DNA of 9,887 nucleotides from JBGPHT01 sp041484525. GTDB taxonomy: Bacteria; Acidobacteriota; Terriglobia; Bryobacterales; Bryobacteraceae. Numbering within the stretch: position 1 is the stretch's first letter; every line of letters starts with the position of its first letter. Made by a program: the position numbers and the translations under genes. The stretch covers positions 1 to 9,887 of the forward strand of contig JBGPHT010000223.1 in assembly GCA_041484525.1 (NCBI GenBank), given 5' to 3'. Under the pieces are notes generated by a model, which searched no databases, had not been told where the DNA came from, and saw only the letters and a list, made by a program, of their open reading frames with translations. Shown here one piece after another: positions 1 to 6,431 of the stretch.

Positions 1-1
1 G

Positions 2-136
2 CACGACATAGTAGACCTCGTCGTGAAAGTCGTACACCCTGACCACTGGGAGGTTCTGTGTACGCAACGGATGGTAGAGGTAGTAGATCGTGACTTCAGC
101 AGGGCGTTGTTGATGGGCAGTATGTCGTTCAGTTGT
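2..136 (-). pseudogene. Possible DUF5372-like IS-associated protein fragment
   Basis: A minus-strand frame runs open from a TGA at 137-139 down to the window edge, about 45 residues. It has no ATG, GTG or TTG in its first 23 codons. The readable part contains YYLYHPLRTQNLPVV, followed by RVYDFHDEVYYVV. The HPLR core followed by a hydrophobic strand and an 'E-VYY' strand resembles DUF5372-type small proteins that travel with insertion sequences; this is a recollection of the family pattern, not an alignment. The frame meets the neighbouring IS4 fragment at about 130, so one element has probably cut the other. The gene continues beyond position 1, so its C-terminus cannot be judged. It could also be chance coding in antisense. 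Confidence 0.3.
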
Positions 137-417
137 TCAAAGCGCTGAAGCAGACGTTGAAGATCAAGACCTTCGTGGGGACCAGCGCCAATGCTGTCCG
201 GACCCAGGTGTGGACCGCTCCGATCGCGACGCTGGTGCTGAAGTACCTGCAGTTGAAATCGAAGTTTTCCTGGTCGCTATCCACTCTGGCGGCGCTGCTG
301 CGGCAGCAATTGTTCTTCTATCGCGATCTGTGGGCGTGGCTGGACGATCCTTTTCAGGCCCCACCAGCTCTGGCCGGCGTGCATGATGACGCGCGACAGC
401 TCGCGATTACCTGGTAG
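130..417 (+). pseudogene. IS4-family transposase, C-terminal remnant
   Basis: About 95 residues match the end of IS4-type DDE transposases. Seen directly: LFKALKQTLKIKTFVGTSAN, then a hydrophobic helix (IATLVLKYLQL), then LRQQLFFYRDLWAWLDDPF and a TAG stop at 415-417. In intact relatives the segment just upstream carries the Y-x2-R-x3-E-x6-K signature with the third catalytic acid, as in RWQVELFFK. Here that stretch reads DGQYVVQLFK, so the glutamate is lost and the sequence upstream no longer matches. Full-length relatives have roughly 350-400 residues, so about three quarters is gone. There is no start codon with a ribosome site; the TTG at 133 is only the first permissible codon. It cannot encode an active transposase. 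Confidence 0.8.
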
Positions 418-696
418 GCAACAGTTGGACAGCATGAACACGAGTCGAATGGAGTGACATTGATTGCAAGGGGTGTCTGACGCGGTAAACCGGACAGCAG
501 CCTGACAGGAGAGCCGAGATGAACCTACTTCGACCCGGGCGAAGCGCGGTTGCGCGTCCAGGCTCAGAGCCGGGCTATGCCCAACGTGTTCAACGCCGGA
601 AATGTACTCAAACAGCTAATTGGGACGCGAATGATTCCGGCGTGAGATTTCCTGAGGCAGGCCGAAGCCGGTCGCATCCACTCTTCCGTTGGGCCT
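418..696. other. Gap after the IS4 remnant, decayed sequence
   Basis: This stretch of 279 bases lies between the transposase stop and the secreted propeller gene. It holds the short broken frame listed at 519-645. The string GGACAGCA occurs twice, at about 430 and 491, and the first copy lies where the right end of an IS4-type element would be expected. I could not identify a matching left end in the window. No convincing sigma70 promoter was found for the gene starting at 697. Confidence 0.5.
519..645 (+). pseudogene. Short protein-like frame broken by one base
   Basis: An ATG at 519 follows a purine-rich AGGAGAG at about 507-513. Two codons later the frame that looks coding shifts by one base. 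From 526 it reads YFDPGEARLRVQAQSRAMPN followed by VFNAGNVLKQLIGTRMIPA, and ends at TGA 643-645. Third positions in this frame are strongly G or C and the residue pattern is amphipathic, both like real coding sequence here. Removing one C near 524-525 would give a continuous protein of about 41 residues. I do not recognise the family. It could be a small gene disabled by an insertion, the C-terminus of a larger lost gene, or a chance open frame. Confidence 0.25.
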
Positions 697-2607
697 ATGC
701 TGCGCGCACGATTGGTTATCGCCGTTCTGTTCGCGACGCTCTCGCCTGTCTATGCGGAGTGGAAAGCTCTCGGCCCATTCGGCGGCTCCATACAAGCGTT
801 GCAGGTGGACCCGCATAACCGCGATACAGTGGTTGCCGCTACGGCGAATGGTTTGCTCTTCCGTTCAACGAATGGCGGCGAATCGTGGACCACGCTCCCG
901 TTTCCGGCGGAACTTCGAGCGACGCTGCACACACTCGTGCTCGATCCGGTTAATCCGAATACGTATTTTGCGGGACTGTCGAGTGAATCGCCGGGGTACG
1001 CAGGCATTTTTCGCAGCCGCGATGCAGGAGCCACGTGGGAGCGACTAGCGGGTCTGCGCAACCAACAAGTCTGGTCGTTGGCACTCTGGCCGGCCGATGC
1101 GCGTGTGATGGCGGCGGGGACGGAGGACGGGCTCTACGTGACAACGGATGCGGGTGAGACGTGGCGGCGGATCTCGCCAGAGGCCAATGGTGAATTGCGG
1201 CCCGTGGTTTCGATCGCATTCGATCCGCGAGACCGCAACGTGATCTATACAGGGACGCCGCATCTCGCCTGGAAGACCACGGACGGCGGGGCTAACTGGA
1301 TGTCGATCCGCGCCGGCATGCCGAGCGACTCGGATGTCTTCTCGATTCTGGTGGACCGTAACCAAGCTCAACGGGTGTTCGCCGGCGCCTGCAGCGGGCT
1401 GTATCGCAGCGTGAACGGAGGCGCCACGTGGATTAAGCTGAGCGGCGCCAGAGACGCTTCGTACCGCACTTACTTCGTGGAACAACACCCTACCGAGGCC
1501 AACATAGTATATGCCGGAACTAACAAGGGACTAATTCAATCGCTGGATGGAGGAACCACTTGGCGCAAGCTCTCCGGGCACCTGGCGCGCGCGATTTCAT
1601 TCGACCGGGCGCACGTGGGCTGGGTCTTTGTCGCGACGGAGGATGCCGGAGTGCTTCGCAGTAACGACGGCGGGTTGCATATATGGGAATCCAACCAAGG
1701 CCTTTGCAGCAGGCATTTGTCGCCGCTAGCGGAATCGGGTGGAGCACTCTTCAGCAGCGTGTTGGGAGAGCGGACCACACGCGCCGTGTTCAAGCTGCCG
1801 GCCGCATCGTCTCGCTGGGAGAGGGCTTCGGACGACGGTGCGTTTCGCGAGGAAGTTCGCCAGGTGGCGACCGTCTCAGGCGCGCCGAAACAGCTCTACA
1901 CACTGGCGGGCGGAGCTTTGATGCGATCGGCCGACGGCGGGCTTACCTGGTTGCAACTGCCCGCGCCAGCGCGTCTGACGGCTCTGTTGGCGCCTGCCGC
2001 GATGCTCGGGCAACTCTTCGCCGCATCGGAATCCGGCCTCCTTCGCAGCCGGGATGGCGGCAGCAACTGGGAGTGGATGCAGTTGCCCGCGCCGAGTTCG
2101 ACGATCCGCGAACTGGTGGCGCTGCCGCCATCCGCGATCGCCGCCATCGAAGCCACGCGCGTGTTCCTGTCGACCGACGGATCAAGCTGGAAGGCGTCCG
2201 CCGCGCTGCCGGGAAATCCGAATATATACGGCTTGGCCGGCATCGGTTCGAACGGTCTGCTGGCCGCGACGTCGGCCGGGCTGATGCGCTCGGATGACTT
2301 CGGCGATTCCTGGCGCACGACCGGCGGCAACCTGGGCGGCACCAGCATCCAGGCGATCGCGCGGCATCCGATGCTCGACCGCGTGTACTTTGCGGCCGCG
2401 TTCGGCGTCGTGTATGAGAGCCGCGACGACGGTGACTCCTGGCAGCGCATTCTTCCCGAAGGACCGTCCATGGGCCGCATCACGCAACTGCTGGCGGTGC
2501 CCGGGGATCCGGGCCGGCTCTTCATCCTCACCGAAGCGCGCGGTGTTTTCGAGTTGGATCGGGAAGCACTGGCCCGCGCGGGCGCAGCGTCGCCGCAGCC
2601 GAAATAG
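697..2607 (+). CDS. Secreted BNR/Asp-box beta-propeller protein (sortilin/YCF48-like)
   Basis: The 636-residue product has a typical Sec signal peptide: MLRAR, a hydrophobic core to about residue 16, and a likely cut after VYA (residue 20). The ATG at 697 is chosen because it gives this signal; the upstream ribosome site is weak. The mature protein is built almost wholly of Asp-box motifs, S/T-x-D/N-x-G-x-x-W, starting at residues 57, 107, 149, 194, 238, 282, 322, 411, 451, 492, 532 and 575. The 40-50 residue spacing is regular except for one double gap, where residues 366-374 look like a degenerate blade. Propellers of this class (YCF48, sortilin, glycosyl hydrolase 74 and sialidase-like) act in binding or glycan hydrolysis; no catalytic residues can be assigned, so an exported binding or scaffold role is likeliest. 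It ends in a short Ala/Pro tail with no sorting domain visible. The next gene starts 48 bases downstream on the same strand. Confidence 0.88.
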   Translation: MLRARLVIAVLFATLSPVYAEWKALGPFGGSIQALQVDPHNRDTVVAATANGLLFRSTNGGESWTTLPFPAELRATLHTLVLDPVNPNTYFAGLSSESPGYAGIFRSRDAGATWERLAGLRNQQVWSLALWPADARVMAAGTEDGLYVTTDAGETWRRISPEANGELRPVVSIAFDPRDRNVIYTGTPHLAWKTTDGGANWMSIRAGMPSDSDVFSILVDRNQAQRVFAGACSGLYRSVNGGATWIKLSGARDASYRTYFVEQHPTEANIVYAGTNKGLIQSLDGGTTWRKLSGHLARAISFDRAHVGWVFVATEDAGVLRSNDGGLHIWESNQGLCSRHLSPLAESGGALFSSVLGERTTRAVFKLPAASSRWERASDDGAFREEVRQVATVSGAPKQLYTLAGGALMRSADGGLTWLQLPAPARLTALLAPAAMLGQLFAASESGLLRSRDGGSNWEWMQLPAPSSTIRELVALPPSAIAAIEATRVFLSTDGSSWKASAALPGNPNIYGLAGIGSNGLLAATSAGLMRSDDFGDSWRTTGGNLGGTSIQAIARHPMLDRVYFAAAFGVVYESRDDGDSWQRILPEGPSMGRITQLLAVPGDPGRLFILTEARGVFELDREALARAGAASPQPK

Positions 2608-2655
2608 TAGGTCACTCCGAAGGTTCGTCTCATCAAACGTATTGGTAGGAGTCGC

Positions 2656-4134
2656 ATGCTATTAGAGGTGATCGCGCGCGCCCGGCGCCGCCTGCTGTGG
2701 AACGCGATAGCAGTCAAGAGCGCGCATGCGATCAGTGTGGGGATGGGACTGCTGGTCCTGCTGCTCCTCTTGGGGACCGACATCCTGGCTTGGCGATGGC
2801 TGGTCATCCTGCCCGCGATCGTACTGGCGACGGGAGCCTTCATCGTGCGCCGCCGCCTACTCGGAGCTTATGCCGCGGCGCAACTCGTGGACCGTCGTCT
2901 GAAGCTGGCTGACCACCTCTCCACCGCGCTGGCCTTTTCCCAAGCCGGACCGGCGCACGGTTCCGAAGGCATGCGGCGCGCGCAACGAGAGCGGGCTGCG
3001 CACATCGCAAAGAGCGTCAATGTCCGCGAGGCGATCCCCTTCAAGATGCCGAACGCCGTCTACTGTTCGGCGCTGCTCGCAATCCTGGCGGGCAGCTTGT
3101 TCGGGTTGCGCTATGGTTACGAGAGCCGGCTCGACTTGCGGCTGCCGATGGCTGGGGTAGTCCAGCAACTGTTGCGCGAGGCGAAGGATGAACTTGCGAA
3201 ACTGCAGCAGGCGCTGGATCAGCATGCCGCGGATCGGCCGAATCGCGAGGGCGGATCGCAACCTGCCGATGCTTCGGGGAAGGACGGCGGCGAGTCCTAT
3301 CCCACGGACGCCGATGCAAAGTCGTCGCCGGAAAGCGACGCAGGCAAAGAGGAACGTGCCCAAAAAGGCGAAGCCTCCTCCGAGGCGGAGGACGGCACGG
3401 AGTCCCGGAGCCAGTCGGCGGAGCAGATGCGAGACGGCTCCAAACAGAATGCGTCGTCGAAGCAGGAGAGCGGCAGCCAACAGCAAGGGCAGCAGTCAGC
3501 GGGCAGTCAGTCGGCGTCGTCTTCCGATTCCAGTTCTAGCATGTTGAGCAAATTGAGCGACGCAATGGCGAATCTGCTTTCGGCTTTGAAACCGCAGCCT
3601 GGCGGCCGAGGTCAGCAGCAGACGGACAACGCGAAAAGCCAGAACAGGAAACCGGGCGCGGGCAACCAGCAGCAGTCGGAGGGATCCGCGTCGCGCATGG
3701 GAGAGCCGGGATCGGATGCGGGCCAGGGTGAGAATGCGCAGGTGGCAGGATCGGGCCAAAGCTCGGATTCACAACCCAACCAGCAACCGGGCAGCGGCGC
3801 CGGGCGGGAGGACGGCAACAAAGCTGTCACACTGGCCGACCAACTCGCGGCCATGGGCAAGATCAGCGTGATCCTGGGGAAGCGTTCGGAGACCGTCAGC
3901 GGAGACTCCAGCGTCGAAGTTGTATCCGGCGATCAGCGGTTGACGACCCAATACGAGCAACGCAACGCGCAGCACATCGACGTGCAAGCAGAGGTGGAAC
4001 GCGACGAGGTGCCGCTGGTGTTCCAGGACTACGTGCAGCAGTATTTCAAACAGGTACGAAAGGGCGGCGAGCGGCCGGCGCAGCCACTGGTTAATTCCTC
4101 GCGTCGATCTCACCCTTCGAGAACTCAAAAATAG
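2656..4134 (+). CDS. Membrane protein with long Gln/Ser-rich segment and conserved C-terminus
   Basis: AGGAG sits 4 bases before the ATG. Of 492 residues, the first 155 form the membrane part: helices at about 27-44 and 47-65, a cytoplasmic-looking segment with AAQLVDRRLKLADHLSTAL (73-91), and a third helix at 134-152. A short helical, charged stretch (165-190) follows. Residues about 190-390 are low complexity, dominated by Q, S, G, E and K, with one island, SMLSKLSDAMANLLSALK (295-312). The last hundred residues are ordered again: LADQLAAMGKISVILGKRSE, a 'VSGDSSVEVVSGDQ' strand pair, then VPLVFQDYVQQYFKQVRK. The N-terminal LVDRRL-LADHLSTAL pattern recalls large membrane proteins of the DUF4175/TIGR02302 kind found near MoxR-DUF58-vWA operons, but those partners are not in this window, so I leave the function open. 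It is probably co-transcribed with the propeller gene. Confidence 0.8.
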   Translation: MLLEVIARARRRLLWNAIAVKSAHAISVGMGLLVLLLLLGTDILAWRWLVILPAIVLATGAFIVRRRLLGAYAAAQLVDRRLKLADHLSTALAFSQAGPAHGSEGMRRAQRERAAHIAKSVNVREAIPFKMPNAVYCSALLAILAGSLFGLRYGYESRLDLRLPMAGVVQQLLREAKDELAKLQQALDQHAADRPNREGGSQPADASGKDGGESYPTDADAKSSPESDAGKEERAQKGEASSEAEDGTESRSQSAEQMRDGSKQNASSKQESGSQQQGQQSAGSQSASSSDSSSSMLSKLSDAMANLLSALKPQPGGRGQQQTDNAKSQNRKPGAGNQQQSEGSASRMGEPGSDAGQGENAQVAGSGQSSDSQPNQQPGSGAGREDGNKAVTLADQLAAMGKISVILGKRSETVSGDSSVEVVSGDQRLTTQYEQRNAQHIDVQAEVERDEVPLVFQDYVQQYFKQVRKGGERPAQPLVNSSRRSHPSRTQK

Positions 4135-4237
4135 TTTGAGTCTTCCGGCTCCGGGCGCCATCAGGGCTAACATCGGGTCATTCGTAGTTATTGGTTTATC
4201 TCTGGCGGGAAGTATGAGCAAGAGCGGCGCCAAATCG

Positions 4238-4243
4238 AAGGAG
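4238..4243 (+). promoter_or_regulatory. Shine-Dalgarno site fixing the receiver start
   Basis: A perfect AAGGAG lies 6 bases before the ATG at 4250. The open frame extends upstream to a TTG at 4136 and includes an ATG at 4214, but neither has a comparable site, and the extra residues match nothing in a receiver fold. The start is therefore set at 4250. Confidence 0.7.
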
Positions 4244-4249
4244 AGCCCA

Positions 4250-4753
4250 ATGCCCGCCATCGAATCTACAGTTACACCCACCGCCCAAGCGGCCACGTCC
4301 GAATACAGTCTTCAGGCCAGACCTGCCGTCCGTGAATCGCAGCAGCATAATCGCGCGCGAATTCTCTCCGTAAGCCCGATTTCGGAGGATCACGCTGCGC
4401 TGTGCCGCATCCTCGATGAGTCGCCCTGGCAGGTTACGGCCGCCAGCACCTGCCAGGAGGCGATCTCGCACTTAAGCCAGACCCGCGTCTCGGTGATTCT
4501 TTGCGCGCATGTGCTCCTAGACGGCACTTGGAGGGACATACTCCATCACATCGACACCGCCGCCGATTCGCCACTGCTGATTGTCACTGCGCGGTTGGCG
4601 GATGAATACCTCTGGTCAGAGGTACTCAACCTGGGCGGTTACGATGTTCTGGCCAAACCATTCCGCGAGCGTGAAGTGCGGCACGTACTCACTTCGGCGT
4701 GGGTGCATAAGGTGGACCCTGTCGGGCACGCCCGCGCTGCGGGTGTGGCGTAG
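4250..4753 (+). CDS. Orphan receiver-domain protein lacking the phospho-acceptor aspartate
   Basis: The 167-residue product has a disordered N-terminus (1-34), then one CheY-like receiver (about 36-150) and no output domain. Fold landmarks: strand 1 RILSVS (37-42), a helix with DHAALCRIL, strand 3 VSVILCAHVLLDG (80-92), strand 4 with LLIVTAR (109-115, switch threonine T113), and LGGYDVLAKPF (128-138) with the conserved lysine K136. The acidic pair after strand 1 is replaced by S42-P43. Aligned on the downstream L-DG, the phosphorylated aspartate position falls on A86. Related orphan receivers, as I recall them, often have D or E there with the same DGTW and LNLGGYDVLAKPF motifs. It should not accept phosphate normally, so it more likely works as a protein-interaction module. 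No histidine kinase is nearby. It lies 115 bases after the membrane gene and could be read from the same transcript or its own. Confidence 0.85.
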   Translation: MPAIESTVTPTAQAATSEYSLQARPAVRESQQHNRARILSVSPISEDHAALCRILDESPWQVTAASTCQEAISHLSQTRVSVILCAHVLLDGTWRDILHHIDTAADSPLLIVTARLADEYLWSEVLNLGGYDVLAKPFREREVRHVLTSAWVHKVDPVGHARAAGVA

Positions 4754-4855
4754 GGTACAGATCACACAGGCGCGCGACGCGGCGACGGTTTGGATTCACA
4801 TCGATCGGCGTCGGCGTTTCGGAATTCCAACTCCTGCAGAAAACGTGTGAAGCCA

Positions 4856-4883
4856 TTGGTTGTGACTGGCATCAGTGTATTAT
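4856..4883 (+). promoter_or_regulatory. Possible sigma70 promoter without a protein gene
   Basis: TTGGTT (4856-4861) and TATTAT (4878-4883) are separated by 16 bases, close to the consensus hexamers and spacing. The AT-rich patch stands out from the surrounding GC-rich sequence. No coding frame follows; the first thing downstream is the 4909-4924 hairpin. The match could be by chance. Confidence 0.22.
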
Positions 4884-4908
4884 ATGACGACGCGGGTGAA
4901 GCGTTCGT

Positions 4909-4924
4909 TGTACTGCCGAGTACA
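4909..4924. repeat. Perfect hairpin, 6-bp stem with GCCG loop
   Basis: TGTACT and AGTACA flank a 4-base GCCG loop. As RNA this would fold as a compact stem-loop starting 26 bases after the possible -10 box at 4878. No T tract follows, so it is not a classical intrinsic terminator. Confidence 0.45.
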
Positions 4925-4979
4925 GGCGCCGTGCCACTGTAAGTAATTCCGGCATACTCGCATCCCTGCTATTAGAGAT

Positions 4980-5001
4980 GAGCCTGGCTGCCGGCCGGCT
5001 C
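4980..5001. repeat. GC-rich hairpin, 8 paired bases with one bulge
   Basis: GAGCC pairs with GGCTC, and inside it GGC pairs with GCC around a TGCCG loop, leaving one bulged T at 4985. The strength is notable, but GC-rich DNA yields such matches by chance and no T run follows. Confidence 0.35.
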
Positions 5002-5015
5002 AGGATCGGCAGTGA

Positions 5016-5050
5016 AATCGTGAAGCGGGCTTTACTTTCATATCACGATT
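5016..5050. repeat. Perfect 8-bp inverted repeat with a 19-base spacer
   Basis: AATCGTGA (5016-5023) and TCACGATT (5043-5050) are exact inverse copies separated by 19 bases. The arms could form an RNA stem, or be two half-sites for a dimeric protein on neighbouring helical turns. No gene start lies within 250 bases, so a regulatory target is not evident. Confidence 0.4.
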
Positions 5051-5309
5051 CTAAGTCGATTTGGAGCGAACTTCCCCGCCTTTCGCTGAACATGATCGGG
5101 CGCAATAGCCTCATGCCGACTCCCCATGTCTGCCATGGTCCGTGCCCCGCTTGAGAAAGAGCAAGCCCCGGCCAACCACTTAGTTTGTGGTCTTCAGAGC
5201 GGACCGTTTTACGGTTTCCGTCCTCCCATATAGATGCCACCTACGCGCGATTCCGGCACCACCATTGAACTACCCCAAAAACGCCCACCGGGGCTAGAAT
5301 CGCGTTGTA

Positions 5310-5594
5310 ATGCCACGCAAACCCAGCGATCTTTCCACCGCCCGGTTGACCAAAGAGAGACGTTGGCCAAACTGAGGGTCTTGCAATCCGCGCAGCTCGA
5401 GGGCCGCTTGCTCGACCGGGAGATGGTGCTGGCACACTGGGCCACAGCTTTCGCCTCGCTCCGCGACCGCGCCCTGGCCATGAGCGACCGGATCGCCGCG
5501 CGGGGCGCGAATCGCAGCGCTGACGAGCTGCGTGGGATCGTATCCGAAGAGGTCCGGGAATCTGCTAGAAGCGGCGTCCAGTGGACAATTCTGA
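5310..5594 (+). pseudogene. Phage terminase small subunit (Nu1-like), frameshifted
   Basis: The protein reads in three pieces across two frames. MPRKPSDLSTARLTKER starts at ATG 5310. After about 5360 it shifts one base to LAKLRVLQSAQLEGRLLDRE, continuing through WATAFASLRDRALAMSDRIA to ELRGIVSEEVR. Near 5555 it shifts back to NLLEAASSGQF and the TGA at 5592-5594. Read straight, translation stops at 5373-5375 after 21 residues. The pattern of a basic start, a charged helix with LEGRLLDRE, a helix with W and LRDRALA, and a C-terminal EEVRxxLE matches Nu1-type small subunits, which bind phage DNA ends and recruit the large subunit for packaging. The two indels cancel in length (95 codons in all) yet leave the gene dead. 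It overlaps the large subunit start by 14 bases, as packaging genes often do. Confidence 0.72.
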
Positions 5595-6234
5595 GCGCGT
5601 CCGGCGAGCGCTCATCGAGGCGGCTCGGGCCGCGGCTCCACCGCCCAACGTTTCCGTCACTCAGTGGGCGAGGCCAACCGCGTCTTGGGCAACAGCTCCC
5701 GGCTGGGCGGGCCACACCGCTCACGGATGACACCGTTCGGGCGGGAGCCGCCGGAACTGCTTTCGCCGCGCTCGCCGATCCAGCGCGTGATCATTCAGAA
5801 GGCGGCGCAGTGCGGGGGCACGGAGATCGCGTTGAACACCATCGGCTACTACATGGCGGTGGCGGCATCGCCGATTCTTTGCGTCGAAGCCGACGATTCA
5901 GATGGCGCAAGAATTCAGCCGCCAAAGACTGAGCGAGTTGCTTACGCTCTCGCCCGCGCTGGCGGAACTGATGGCTACGCCGCGCGGCGGCGAGCGCAGC
6001 AATAGCATTTTGGTGAAGAGCGGCCGCAACGGATCGTTGCTGATGCTGGCGGGCGCGAACGCGCCCTCTGCATTGCGGTCATTACCGATCAAGGTCCTGA
6101 TCCTCGATGAAGTCGATGGAGGATCGAAGCTTAGTAGCTCCGAGCAGTCTCTGGCACCCTTGCTTCGTTCGAATGGCGCAGCATCTCCGGATGCCCAGTC
6201 CACGCGGACGCATAGTCGGAAAACCCCGGAATGA
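5581..6234 (+). pseudogene. Phage terminase large subunit (GpA-like), frameshifted and truncated
   Basis: From a GTG at 5581 the frame reads VDNSERVRRALIEAARAAA to QW. A base is missing after 5669, and the protein continues one frame over as EANRVLGNSSRLGG, then LSPRSPIQRVIIQKAAQCGGTE. KAAQCGGTE (5799-5825) is the Walker A region of GpA terminases (usually K-x-A/S-Q-x-G-x-T/S-E). An extra base at about 5889 returns it to the first frame: PTIQMAQEFSRQRLSELL, a long middle, then LILDEVD (Walker B, DEVD at 6106-6117). The homology ends there, and the frame runs on as unrelated sequence to TGA 6232. Intact GpA proteins are about 550-700 residues; only the first 180 or so of the ATPase half are left and the nuclease half is absent. 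Read straight, translation stops at 5728-5730. No portal, head or tail genes follow, so this is an isolated prophage scar. Confidence 0.85.
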
Positions 6235-6369
6235 CATCATCGGTGAAGCACCTGACGCCAGTTTCCCACGCAACGTTGAGCGTCCAGATCGGTAGTTAAT
6301 TCTGTGTTCTTAGGGGCAAGACAGGGCGCACTATTGAGGATCTCCTGGCAGTTTTCATTCCCCTCCTCA

Positions 6370-6398
6370 TTGACGCGAGATGTGCGATTTGTTATAAG
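6370..6398 (+). promoter_or_regulatory. Sigma70-type promoter for padR-permease
   Basis: TTGACG (6370-6375) and TATAAG (6393-6398) are separated by exactly 17 bases, near-consensus boxes at the ideal distance. The padR ATG lies 33 bases after the -10 box, giving a short leader with GGGAG at 6418-6422, 9 bases before the ATG. This is the best promoter in the window and would drive both overlapping genes. Confidence 0.68.
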
Positions 6399-6403
6399 CT
6401 CCT

Positions 6404-6412
6404 GTAGGCTAC
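6404..6412. promoter_or_regulatory. Small palindrome at the start-point region, possible operator
   Basis: GTAG-G-CTAC is a perfect 9-base palindrome lying 5 bases past the -10 box, where transcription should begin. PadR-family repressors usually bind palindromes in their own promoters, so this is a natural operator candidate. The arms are short and a chance match is possible. Confidence 0.22.
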
Positions 6413-6431
6413 CAAAAGGGAGCAACTGCCA

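Larger units (their letters stand above)
4754..5309. other. Gene-poor 556-base stretch with several inverted repeats
   Basis: No frame on either strand looks like a protein; the antisense frame at 5043-5240 has no family resemblance and no ribosome site. Short perfect inverted repeats are dense: 4909-4924, 4980-5001, 5016-5050, 5175-5191 and 5203-5215. There is also a possible promoter at 4856-4883. It lies directly upstream of the phage terminase remnant, so it may include decayed phage DNA or an old integration boundary. I see no tRNA and no duplicated att-like core. Confidence 0.5.

Noticed and set aside
1896..2843. Long antisense frame of 315 codons opposite the propeller gene
   Set aside because: It is Arg/Ser/Pro-rich, matches no family, and is the expected shadow of a GC-rich gene; the plus strand has a signal peptide and regular repeats.
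2857..3486. Antisense frame of 209 codons opposite the low-complexity segment
   Set aside because: The Leu/Arg-rich content is the mirror of Gln/Glu-rich codons on the plus strand, not evidence of a gene.
3190..3850. Repetitive Gln/Ser/Gly codons as a possible DNA repeat array
   Set aside because: The repetition is compositional at the protein level; no fixed-length DNA unit recurs and there is no CRISPR-like spacing.
4136..4249. Upstream extension of the receiver protein from TTG 4136 or ATG 4214
   Set aside because: The ATG at 4250 has a perfect AAGGAG 6 bases before it; the extra residues show no fold and the TTG sits 1 base past the previous stop.
3769..4296. Antisense frame of 175 codons spanning the end of the membrane gene and the receiver start
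   Set aside because: It runs across two supported genes and their gap, lacks a ribosome site and shows no known motif.
6107..6295. Short plus-strand frame following the terminase break
   Set aside because: It has no recognisable motif and no ribosome site; its first codons overlap the Walker B region in another frame.
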